14,081 nucleotides of DNA from Thermococcus sp. (lineage in GTDB: Archaea > Methanobacteriota_B > Thermococci > Thermococcales > Thermococcaceae). Below are positions 7,487 to 13,521 of this stretch, one piece after another (the stretch's first letter is position 1; every line of letters starts with the position of its first letter). The translations under genes and the position numbers were made by a program. The notes under the pieces were generated by a model. It saw only the letters and a program-made list of their open reading frames with translations, was not told the DNA's origin and made no database searches. The stretch is taken from assembly GCA_027035445.1 (NCBI GenBank), contig JALVUT010000114.1, positions 1-14,081 on the forward strand, given 5' to 3'.

Positions 7487-7789
7487 GTGTTTATATTGGG
7501 CTACCTAGGTGAGATGCTTCGGGAGGGGTATGAGAACCTCGTGGTTAGGGATGTGTACACTACCAAGCTCGGTGACACCGACGTTGAGATAGTCGAGGTG
7601 TCCACTAACGACCGGAGGTTCATCGCCATGTTCCAGAGCAGGCCTCTTAAAGAAGGCATCTTCAAGTGGTCCCTTATAATAACCAGCCCAAACAACACGA
7701 GGACTCTCAAGGGTATGGACCCCGTAAGCGGGATAAAGCTCGCCCTCAAGTCCAGCATAGAGGCGATGATGAGGGGAATGGAGGAATGA
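7487..7789 (+). CDS. Conserved-looking small soluble protein of unknown function
   Basis: This is a protein of up to 100 residues, not recognised. It has no signal peptide or membrane helix. The body reads as alternating beta strands and a C-terminal helix: strands around NLVVRDVYTT, DVEIVEVS and RRFIAMFQS, then KWSLIITSP, then KGMDPVSGIKLALKSSIEAM. The start is uncertain. GTG 7487 fits a leaderless message from the TATA box at 7457. TTG 7496 has a weak GGTG six bases upstream. ATG 7514 is possible but has GGTGAG directly against it. Codon use is like that of the neighbours, and the length and clean frame argue that it is real. The stop is one base away from the stop of the convergent DUF2118 gene. 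Confidence 0.75.
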   Translation: MFILGYLGEMLREGYENLVVRDVYTTKLGDTDVEIVEVSTNDRRFIAMFQSRPLKEGIFKWSLIITSPNNTRTLKGMDPVSGIKLALKSSIEAMMRGMEE

Positions 7790-7790
7790 T

Positions 7791-8285
7791 TTATTCCTCT
7801 GGCAGGATATAATAAACGTAGTGAGGCCTGAGACTCACCTCGTCGATAAATAGGACAGTGCCGGCTTTCGGGGGCTTCAGGTAGTGTATCTTGCCCTTTT
7901 TTGTGGTCACTGCGGCGAAGGCGTCTCCCCTCCTTACCCTGTTGCCGACGTTTGATATCAGCGTCTTTGTGTAGCCTTCCACAGGAAGAAGAAGTAACTT
8001 ATCACCCTTTTTCAGGTATATCCTCGTTCTGCCGTCCGGGAGGACTATTATGGAATCCACGGTCATCCTCTGTCCAACTCTGTCCACGTAGAAGTAAAAC
8101 CTGTCATAGATCTCTTTTTTTAGAAAGGTTGCTTTTTCTGTTTCTATAAACCCGGGTAGGGGATCGCCACGCTTTAACCAGACCTCCAAGTTGCCCTGGA
8201 TTACCACGCACTCCTCCTGCATGAGATCTCCATCGGTGCACTCACCCATGTCACACTCAACGTAAAGCCTTGGAAGCCTCTCCAT
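7791..8285 (-). CDS. DUF2118-like protein with a biotinyl/lipoyl-type C-terminal fold
   Basis: This is a protein of 164 residues. I start it at ATG 8285 because GGGTGAG lies just upstream on the minus strand. The frame stays open to 8429, but that extra part is antisense to the next gene and reads unlike a protein core. The N-terminus has a Cys cluster (VECDMGEC, then EEC) that could bind a metal. The centre has IIVLPDGRTRIYLKKGDKLL. The C-terminal third (VRRGDAFAAVTTKKGKIHYL followed by KPPKAGTVLFIDE) looks like a biotinyl-domain hammerhead, and the modified Lys is not obviously present. Archaeal DUF2118 proteins have this layout as I recall it; their function is unknown. It is transcribed divergently from the DUF4129 operon. 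Confidence 0.75.
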   Translation of the reverse strand: MERLPRLYVECDMGECTDGDLMQEECVVIQGNLEVWLKRGDPLPGFIETEKATFLKKEIYDRFYFYVDRVGQRMTVDSIIVLPDGRTRIYLKKGDKLLLLPVEGYTKTLISNVGNRVRRGDAFAAVTTKKGKIHYLKPPKAGTVLFIDEVSLRPHYVYYILPEE

Positions 8286-8313
8286 GTTCTCACCCGATTT
8301 ACGCTCCCATAAA

Positions 8314-8325
8314 CCTTTTATATGT
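8314..8325. promoter_or_regulatory. Shared divergent TATA element between the DUF2118 gene and the DUF4129 operon
   Basis: The 12 bases read CCTTTTATATGT on plus and ACATATAAAAGG on minus, so both strands show a TATA box at the same spot. The minus version has the better upstream BRE-like purines (CAAAGA) and predicts a start near 8294, about nine bases before ATG 8285. The plus version predicts a start near 8346, about nine bases before ATG 8355, which has no strong Shine-Dalgarno. Confidence 0.5.
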
Positions 8326-8354
8326 CTTTGCTCCACCCCGGCTCGTGGCCAGAG

Positions 8355-9269
8355 ATGTCTACCAGAGTCCGGTTCATCGCTCTGATGGGTGTGGTGATAC
8401 TCCTCCTCGCACTGATCCTGAACAGCCACTCCTCTTCAACGTATCACGTGAAGAACCCCCGCCAGATAGACATGGAGATCATAACAAACTGGACGACTGC
8501 AATAATGGTCGCTGGCGTTCTTGCAGGGTTAATCATGCTCATCGTCCTGTTCTTCTACTTCAGGGATACTGTGGGCACAAAGGGAGGGTTCAGGGGAAAA
8601 GGTCCGGGCAGTTTAAAGGCCTACTTATTGTCGATAGTCTTCCTCAGCCTTGTTATGAGCCTGCTCTTTCACCTTACGGGGCAGGGGGTGGGGGTCGGCA
8701 GACGAGGACCGAACGCCCCGCTCAACTCAACCTGTATGGTGACCAACGGCACTGCCCTCAACTGCACCATCCCAAATGTTGGGCCTCTCGCAACGGCCAA
8801 CGGGACATCCAACATCAGCCTCTCGAACCGTCAGGTCTTCACCCACCTCTGGCTCATCTTCCTCTCCCCGATCCTGGTTGCCTTCATTTACCTTGGCTTC
8901 TATTACTATCGTCTTGGCATGGAGGAGAGAAGACAGAGGCGTAAGGTTCATCTGGCGATGGACTTCGACAGGAAGCTCGACGACCTCGGCCTTGATCGGT
9001 TCTCCGATCCGAAAGAAGCCGTGGTCGGGATATACAAGAACGCGGTTCTGTGGCTTGAGGGGCTTGGAATACCCTACAGAGAAAGCTGGACTCACTGGGA
9101 ACATGCAGAGCACGTAAGGTACATGCACGAGGCCTTCGTCGAGCTGACAAGGCTTTTCGAAAAGGCCAAGTACGCCCCCGGGAGACTGACCTGGGGAGAC
9201 GCCAGAAAGGCACTTGAAGTTTACAATCGCCTGAGGGGGAAGGCATATGAATTCCTCAAAGAAGACTAA
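8355..9269 (+). CDS. DUF4129-domain membrane protein
   Basis: This is a protein of 304 residues. I start it at ATG 8355 (MSTRVRFIAL) because the first helix follows at once and the shared TATA box predicts a very short leader; ATG 8322 lies inside that TATA region. Four membrane helices lie at about 6-22, 48-68, 88-106 and 163-184. The loop at 107-162 is probably outside, with several N-x-S/T sequons (NST, NGT, NCT, NGT, NIS). The C-terminal cytoplasmic part (about 222-296) carries the DUF4129 pattern AVVGIYKNAVLWLEGLGIPY, then a Trp/His-rich W-T-H-W-E-H-A-E-H stretch and a helix ending in VYNRLRG. In bacteria this domain often sits at the end of transglutaminase-type membrane proteins; here it stands without that domain. 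It is the first gene of the MoxR-DUF58 operon and overlaps the next gene by 23 bases. Confidence 0.85.
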   Translation: MSTRVRFIALMGVVILLLALILNSHSSSTYHVKNPRQIDMEIITNWTTAIMVAGVLAGLIMLIVLFFYFRDTVGTKGGFRGKGPGSLKAYLLSIVFLSLVMSLLFHLTGQGVGVGRRGPNAPLNSTCMVTNGTALNCTIPNVGPLATANGTSNISLSNRQVFTHLWLIFLSPILVAFIYLGFYYYRLGMEERRQRRKVHLAMDFDRKLDDLGLDRFSDPKEAVVGIYKNAVLWLEGLGIPYRESWTHWEHAEHVRYMHEAFVELTRLFEKAKYAPGRLTWGDARKALEVYNRLRGKAYEFLKED

Positions 9270-9684
9270 GTATCACGGGGGCAGGATTTTCCTCGTGCTT
9301 CTTTTGCTGTTTCTCTCGGTTGCTCCCGGGGAGTACTACATCCGCTGGATCGTTGTCCTGGCCCTCGCCGTTGTCCTTGGTGTAATCCTTGTGGGTGCAG
9401 ACGTCAGGATCAACTACCTCTCAAAGCCGGAGGAGTACACCGGCAGGAAGAGGCCCGACTTTGAGAGGGCTCTGCTAACGGTCAAACGTGCCAAAAAAGG
9501 TGGTGGAAAGGACCTGGTTGAGGAAGACCTGCTTGAGGTGTATCACATCCTCACCGGAAAGAGCTACCGCGAGCTTCGCTCGAACCCACCCCCGGCTTTG
9601 AAATTCTTCTATTCGTCCCCGAATACATATGAAGGTCTTAAGGGGGCTCTAAAACTCCTGGAGGATGAGTTGAATGAAGATTGA
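9247..9684 (+). CDS. Small two-helix membrane protein of the MoxR-DUF58 operon
   Basis: This is a protein of 145 residues with no recognised family. The ATG at 9247 lies inside the end of the DUF4129 gene, after a GAGGGGGA Shine-Dalgarno. Two membrane helices are visible at about 14-27 and 32-50, joined by a short turn (APGEYY). The rest is a cytoplasmic, Lys/Glu-rich helical domain with DLVEEDLLEVYHILTGKSYR at about 90-109. That layout (helices, then an EVYxxLxGKxY-like end) faintly echoes the DUF4129 C-terminus upstream (ALEVYNRLRGKAYE). It could therefore be a degenerate relative, but this is a guess. Its stop overlaps the MoxR start, so translation is probably coupled. Confidence 0.8.
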   Translation: MNSSKKTKYHGGRIFLVLLLLFLSVAPGEYYIRWIVVLALAVVLGVILVGADVRINYLSKPEEYTGRKRPDFERALLTVKRAKKGGGKDLVEEDLLEVYHILTGKSYRELRSNPPPALKFFYSSPNTYEGLKGALKLLEDELNED

Positions 9685-10627
9685 GGATGTTCACAGGAAG
9701 GCCAATCTCGTGCTTGATGAGGTTGGGAAGGCAATAGTTGGGAAGGAAAACGTTCTTAAGATGTTACTCACCGCGATTTTGGCCAACGGTCATGTTTTGC
9801 TTGAAGATTTACCAGGACTTGCCAAGACGCTGATGGCCAAGAGCTTCGCGGGGGCGCTTGGTCTGGGCTTCAGGCGCGTTCAGTTCACGCCGGACCTGCT
9901 CCCGAGTGATATCCTCGGTGTCAGTGTTTTCAACCAGAAAACCCTGGAATTTGAGTTCAAGAGGGGGCCGGTGTTCACGAACATTCTCCTGGCGGACGAA
10001 ATCAACCGTTCACCTCCGAAGACGCAGTCAGCCCTTCTGGAGGCCATGCAGGAGGGACAGGTCACGGTTGAGGGGGTTACATATGGGCTTCCAAAACCGT
10101 TTGTGGTCATAGCCACCCAGAACCCAATAGAGCAAGAGGGAACCTACCCGCTACCAGAGGCCCAGCTCGACAGGTTCCTGGTTCGGCTTCGGATTGGCTA
10201 TCCCAGCAGGGGTGAGGAGAAAGAGATTCTCATGAGGAGAATGGAGCGCAAGCGCGAGGAGGTTGAGATAACCCCCGTTGTAACACCGGAGGAGGTTCTT
10301 GAGATGCAGAGGGCCGTGGAGGATGTTTACGTGAGCGATCCTATCCTAGACTACATAGTTGATGTTGTCACCGCAACCCGCAGGGATAGGAGAAACCTTG
10401 AAATAGGCGCCTCACCGCGGGGGAGCCTGGCCCTAATGAAGCTGGCAAGGGCCTATGCGACGGTAGAGGGAAGGGACTACGTCATCCCCGATGATGTAAA
10501 GGCGGTTGCGGTTCCAGCCCTGAGCCATAGGCTGATCCTCAAACGCGAGCTCTGGTACACGCACGTCTCACAGGAGAGTGTTATGGAGAAACTCCTTGAG
10601 AAGGTTCCCGTTCCCAAATTCGGGTGA
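9674..10627 (+). CDS. MoxR-family AAA+ ATPase
   Basis: This is a protein of 317 residues, normal for the family. The ATG at 9674 overlaps the previous stop by 11 bases and follows GAGGATGAG. Walker A is EDLPGLAKT at 44-52; Walker B is LLADEINR at 105-112. Sensor 1 is ATQN at 147-150, within the MoxR-typical VIATQNPIEQEGTYPLPEAQ. The arginine-finger region is PEAQLDRF at 161-168. A lid domain with AYATVEGRDYVIPDDVK near 257-273 ends the protein. All catalytic residues are present. MoxR proteins are known as cytoplasmic chaperone-like ATPases that help mature or assemble complexes together with von Willebrand A-type partners. The DUF58 protein encoded next is the likely partner. No transmembrane part is seen. 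Confidence 0.95.
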   Translation: MKIEDVHRKANLVLDEVGKAIVGKENVLKMLLTAILANGHVLLEDLPGLAKTLMAKSFAGALGLGFRRVQFTPDLLPSDILGVSVFNQKTLEFEFKRGPVFTNILLADEINRSPPKTQSALLEAMQEGQVTVEGVTYGLPKPFVVIATQNPIEQEGTYPLPEAQLDRFLVRLRIGYPSRGEEKEILMRRMERKREEVEITPVVTPEEVLEMQRAVEDVYVSDPILDYIVDVVTATRRDRRNLEIGASPRGSLALMKLARAYATVEGRDYVIPDDVKAVAVPALSHRLILKRELWYTHVSQESVMEKLLEKVPVPKFG

Positions 10628-10636
10628 GGGTTTATC

Positions 10637-11941
10637 ATGCAGAGCTTTCAGGGCTTTACCTATCAGCCCTCCCACTTCCAGACCGCCGAGGGCGAGGCAC
10701 AGCCACCGGAGGGGATTTCACCCACCCCAAAGCTAGCTCTGCTGCTTATTGCTGTCTGGTTAATTCCGGTTGTTTCCTTTCTCCTGCTTCGCTGGGACTT
10801 TGTTTATCTGATGCTCCCCTACATAATGCTTCTATCGATCTCCTACCTCCTCTTCAAGCCTTCGGGGGAAGTTAGGGTGTGGCGTGTCGTCCCCCATACT
10901 CACTTCCTTGAGGGGGATGAAATCGAGGTCGAGGTTCACGTTAGGCCGGAGTTCAGGGTAGACCACATCAGAGTGGAGGACGTTGTCCCACCCGGATTAG
11001 ATGTTGTTTCCGGAAACCCGACTGGGGTTTTCTCCCTTAATGCCGGGGAGGAGGGGATTTTTAGGTACCGGGTGAGGGTGAGAAGGGGTGTACACACCTT
11101 CGAGAAAGTTCGTGTTGCTTACCATGATCCATTTGGCTTTTTCTCAGCCGATACGCTCGTGGATGTCTTCACCGAACTGGTGGGAGTCCCGATTCTCTAT
11201 GAAGCCCAGACCCCCTACTCAACGCGAGGAACGAAGATAACAGTGGGGCCCCTTCCTTCCCCCCTGATCGGGGAGGGGCTGGAGTTCCACGCGGTGAGGG
11301 AGTACCAGCCGGGGGACCCCCTTAAAATAATTAACTGGAAGGCAACCGCGAGAACCGGCAGGATCATGGCAAACGAGTTCGAGAGTGAGAGGAAGGTCAA
11401 CGTCATTTTCGTGGTCGATGCGAGCTCCTCCAATGGCCCCATCTTTGACTACCTGATCCGCGCGGTTGCATCCCTCATGCTCAACGCCCTGAACGATGGT
11501 ACGGGCTTTGGGCTCCTGCTCGCCGAGGAGGTACCCCTCTGGGTTAGGGTTGACTATGGGAAGAGGCACTTCTTTAAGTGTATAGACTTTCTGAGCACAG
11601 CAAAGCCCGGCAGGACCAACCTGATAGCCTACCAAGTTGAGCACCTCGTGAAGGCGGCTTTCCCCCCCGGGGCCCAGGTTCTCTACTTCTCGGCTCTTCT
11701 CACAGACGAGAGCAGGAGGGCTCTCAAAATACTCACCGAATACGGCTACCGCGTTGTTGTGATAAGTCCCAACCCCAACAGCATTTACAAGCCGAAAAAC
11801 AGGGAAGAAGAGCTCGCAATGAGGCTGATCCAAGCCAAGAGAAAGGCCCTTCTCAAGAGCCTCACAGGGTACGGTGTTATAGTGGACTGGGACGTTGAGA
11901 AAACCCTGAAAGCAGCTATAGCGGAGGCGATGGGGAAATGA
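10637..11941 (+). CDS. DUF58 protein with vWA-like domain and N-terminal membrane anchor
   Basis: This is a protein of 434 residues. The ATG at 10637 follows the GGGTGAGGG site that spans the MoxR stop. Two membrane helices (about 33-51 and 54-73) form a hairpin anchor, followed by a beta-rich domain (about 78-190). The DUF58 signature lies at about 211-240: G-E-G-L-E-F, then AVREYQPGDPLKIINWKATA with R next. The region after it is vWA-like, starting NVIFVVDASSS at 255-265. The D-x-S-x-S arrangement there could form a metal-ion adhesion site. As a guess from topology, most of the protein is cytoplasmic, where it could meet the MoxR ATPase. MoxR plus DUF58 pairs are widespread and of uncertain function. 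The stop overlaps the next start by four bases (ATGA). Confidence 0.93.
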   Translation: MQSFQGFTYQPSHFQTAEGEAQPPEGISPTPKLALLLIAVWLIPVVSFLLLRWDFVYLMLPYIMLLSISYLLFKPSGEVRVWRVVPHTHFLEGDEIEVEVHVRPEFRVDHIRVEDVVPPGLDVVSGNPTGVFSLNAGEEGIFRYRVRVRRGVHTFEKVRVAYHDPFGFFSADTLVDVFTELVGVPILYEAQTPYSTRGTKITVGPLPSPLIGEGLEFHAVREYQPGDPLKIINWKATARTGRIMANEFESERKVNVIFVVDASSSNGPIFDYLIRAVASLMLNALNDGTGFGLLLAEEVPLWVRVDYGKRHFFKCIDFLSTAKPGRTNLIAYQVEHLVKAAFPPGAQVLYFSALLTDESRRALKILTEYGYRVVVISPNPNSIYKPKNREEELAMRLIQAKRKALLKSLTGYGVIVDWDVEKTLKAAIAEAMGK

Positions 11942-12363
11942 TCAGGAAACTGTTCTCCCTCTCCCTACTGCTCCTTACGGTCATGATGTTCTCCCCAACG
12001 TTTTCCACCCTAGAGTTAGCCATCCTGTTTTCCGCTGCCTTCCTCTCCTTTCTCTGGGGATCGATGGGATATGTTTTTCTGGCCCTCCTCGGTACCCTCC
12101 TCGTCTACCGTTCAGTCCCGGGTGTCTACGGCCTGCTGACCCTTTCCCTATCCATAATCTACGTTGAGAGCTTACACCTGGCCAGGAGGAAGGCGCCATT
12201 GGGGCACTACGTCGTCCTTTTTGCCTCCGTTCTGCTCGCGATCCCGCTCTACTACACGGCCCTGATGACTTCCACTTTTCTGCCGAGTCTAAGCAACACG
12301 GGCATCGCGGCCATTTTCATTGTGTCTGTCTACGTCCTCCTCTACGTGGTAATTAAACACTGA
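11938..12363 (+). CDS. Small polytopic membrane protein, last gene of the MoxR-DUF58 operon
   Basis: This is a protein of 141 residues that is almost all hydrophobic, with about five predicted helices: around 4-20, 26-42, 46-63, 64-80 and 91-110, plus a last one at 120-138 that may be the fifth or sixth. I do not recognise a family. The ATG at 11938 overlaps the DUF58 stop (ATGA), which points to translational coupling. A central charged loop (SLHLARRKAPLG) probably faces the cytoplasm. Its position at the end of the operon suggests a membrane subunit of the DUF58/DUF4129 complex. The last 11 bases overlap the 3' end of the convergent PfkB kinase gene. Confidence 0.8.
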   Translation: MIRKLFSLSLLLLTVMMFSPTFSTLELAILFSAAFLSFLWGSMGYVFLALLGTLLVYRSVPGVYGLLTLSLSIIYVESLHLARRKAPLGHYVVLFASVLLAIPLYYTALMTSTFLPSLSNTGIAAIFIVSVYVLLYVVIKH

Positions 12364-13189
12364 TACTCCAACTCCCCTCTTTTTTCAGAACTTCCATTGC
12401 ACGTTTTAGGCCGAGCCTTACGCTCGCTCCCAAGTTCAGGCCCCCCGAGCATCCCGCCAGAAAACCCCCGGCAAAGGCATCACCCGCCCCCGTTGGATCC
12501 ACAGTTTTTCCCGGTTCCATCATGGGTGCTGGGAAGTATCTGGAAGATCCATCGTAAACCAGAACTCCCCTCTCGCCGCGGGTTATCACGATGAACCTCG
12601 CCCCCCATTCGTGGAGGGTCTCCGCGGCCCCCTCAACCGTTCCCGCTTTAGTTATTGCGAGAGCCTCCCTCTCGTTGGGGAAGAGCACCTCCGCCCTCGA
12701 TATTAGTTCCCTCATAAGCTCCCTCTTCTTCAGGTACTCCCCCATGTACGTTGGATTGAAGTCGAGGCTTATCCTCCTCCCCTCGAGCCTTTCCACCATC
12801 TTGAGCTGCTCTTCCGGTGGGATGGGCGCTATGTGGAATAGTTTCGCCTTTAGATACTCTTCAGGAATCGGCGTTTCACCCATCCCCTCGGCAACACCCA
12901 TCTCCACCGGCGAATCAACGCTTCCGTCCTCCCTGTAAATCACCCAGATGTGAATTGTCTTCCCGGGGAGGATTTGAACACCCCTGATGTCAACATATTT
13001 TGAGAGCCTTTCAAGCCACCCCCTTGGAAAGTCTTTGCCGATTTTCGTCACGAGGCCGACCTTTGCCCCCGCCAGCGCAGCGGAAGTGGCGACGGCCGCG
13101 GCTGCTCCTCCCGGCATGTCTATTTTTCTTCCGTCGGGAAAGACTATTGTATCTATCGAAACGTGACCGAGGACAACTAGCTCGACCAT
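12353..13189 (-). CDS. PfkB/ribokinase-family carbohydrate or nucleoside kinase
   Basis: This is a protein of 278 residues, slightly short for the family (about 300). The ATG at 13189 follows AGAGGTGAT with a few bases of spacing. The N-terminal signature is PGGAAAAVATSAALAGAKVG (26-45), followed by the usual VTKIGKD. The C-terminal signature is VDPTGAGDAFAGGFLAG (230-246), with the catalytic Asp at 237 and the GAG anion hole. LDFNP at about 142-146 and LFPNEREA at 169-176 are also family features. The enzyme transfers a phosphate from ATP to a hydroxyl of a sugar, nucleoside or polyol. Thermococcales have PfkB kinases for nucleosides and myo-inositol among others, and I cannot pick the substrate from sequence. 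No related pathway gene is adjacent. It appears to be transcribed alone. Confidence 0.93.
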   Translation of the reverse strand: MVELVVLGHVSIDTIVFPDGRKIDMPGGAAAAVATSAALAGAKVGLVTKIGKDFPRGWLERLSKYVDIRGVQILPGKTIHIWVIYREDGSVDSPVEMGVAEGMGETPIPEEYLKAKLFHIAPIPPEEQLKMVERLEGRRISLDFNPTYMGEYLKKRELMRELISRAEVLFPNEREALAITKAGTVEGAAETLHEWGARFIVITRGERGVLVYDGSSRYFPAPMMEPGKTVDPTGAGDAFAGGFLAGCSGGLNLGASVRLGLKRAMEVLKKEGSWSISV

Positions 13190-13237
13190 TTTATCACCTC
13201 TCTACTAACTGGCATCCTTACGCTCTTTGAGTTTTGA

Positions 13238-13250
13238 GTTTTAAGTTACG
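13238..13250 (-). promoter_or_regulatory. Weak candidate promoter of the PfkB kinase gene
   Basis: On the minus strand CGTAACTTAAAAC contains a TTAAAA element (13243-13238 side) about 26 bases before a predicted start near 13216. That would leave a leader of roughly 27 bases with the GGTGAT site. The stretch also contains a short direct repeat, TTGAGTT, on the plus strand. Confidence 0.3.
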
Positions 13251-13341
13251 CGGTTGTGATTTGGGCTGTTGTAATTGGTTACTCCCCCTTAGATTCGATT
13301 GTTTCGGAACTTTTTGTTTGTTTTGAACCTGTTTATTTAAC

Positions 13342-13358
13342 GGAAATGTTTTTATACA
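13342..13358 (+). promoter_or_regulatory. Strong TATA/BRE promoter upstream of the micro-ORFs and secreted protein
   Basis: GGAAATG followed by TTTTTATAC matches the Thermococcales BRE-TATA arrangement closely and is the best promoter in the window. The expected transcript start is near 13379, just before or within a GGTTGGTGAT sequence (13375-13384). That site could serve as a Shine-Dalgarno for an ATG at 13390. Confidence 0.6.
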
Positions 13359-13389
13359 TTGGGTAACTATCTAAGGTTGGTGATTCTTT

Positions 13390-13461
13390 ATGTTGAGATT
13401 TGGTTTGTGGTGGGTTACTTGGAATGGGTCTGACTATGAGTCGATTCGAGGTCTTGAATAA
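13390..13461 (+). CDS. Possible micro-ORF of 23 residues
   Basis: ATG 13390 lies five bases after GGTGAT (13379-13384) and about ten bases after the predicted transcript start. The frame gives MLRFGLWWVTWNGSDYESIR and ends soon after with GLE and TAA. It is Trp-rich and matches nothing I know. The start signals are as good as those of real genes nearby. It may be a small protein, a leader peptide, or the front half of a frame-shifted remnant that continues in the next frame. Confidence 0.3.
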   Translation: MLRFGLWWVTWNGSDYESIRGLE

Positions 13462-13507
13462 GCTCAATCAACACTGCATGGAGAACTACGGATGGAAGTA
13501 CATATAA
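13424..13507 (+). CDS. Possible second micro-ORF of 27 residues in an overlapping frame
   Basis: This short frame (MGLTMSRFEVLNKLNQHCME, then NYGWKYI) overlaps the first micro-ORF and stops at TAA 13505-13507. The Shine-Dalgarno of the secreted protein follows directly. That spacing looks like a normal intra-operon junction, so the frame may be the true 3' end of a broken or shifted small gene. The start itself has only weak support. Confidence 0.25.
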   Translation: MGLTMSRFEVLNKLNQHCMENYGWKYI

Positions 13508-13521
13508 TTGGGTGACATACT

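Larger units (their letters stand above)
13190..13521. other. 332-base lower-GC intergenic region with divergent signals and micro-ORFs
   Basis: The region between the PfkB kinase and the next secreted protein is richer in T and A than the genes on either side. It holds the weak kinase promoter, a T-rich stretch on plus around 13305-13340, a strong plus-strand promoter at 13342-13358 and two overlapping micro-ORFs at 13390-13507. I see no tRNA, rRNA, CRISPR repeat or IS end in it. Confidence 0.6.

Noticed and set aside
7764..7830. Possible C/D box sRNA (ATGATGA near 7766 and CTGA near 7826)
   Set aside because: No convincing D' and C' boxes lie between, the terminal stem is imperfect and the C box is inside codons; chance match.
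8286..8429. N-terminal extension of the DUF2118 protein to 8429
   Set aside because: The extra residues are antisense to the DUF4129 gene, cross the shared promoter and are His/Gln/Arg-rich without structure; ATG 8285 has its own Shine-Dalgarno.
8270..8944. Plus-strand open frame of 224 codons
   Set aside because: It is out of frame with the DUF4129 gene and crosses the DUF2118 start; the translation is Pro/His/Arg-rich with no membrane pattern, typical of a shadow frame in GC-rich DNA.
13221..13250. TTGAGTT direct repeat as an operator
   Set aside because: Only about two and a half short copies in T-rich DNA; it may be chance, and there is no dyad symmetry.
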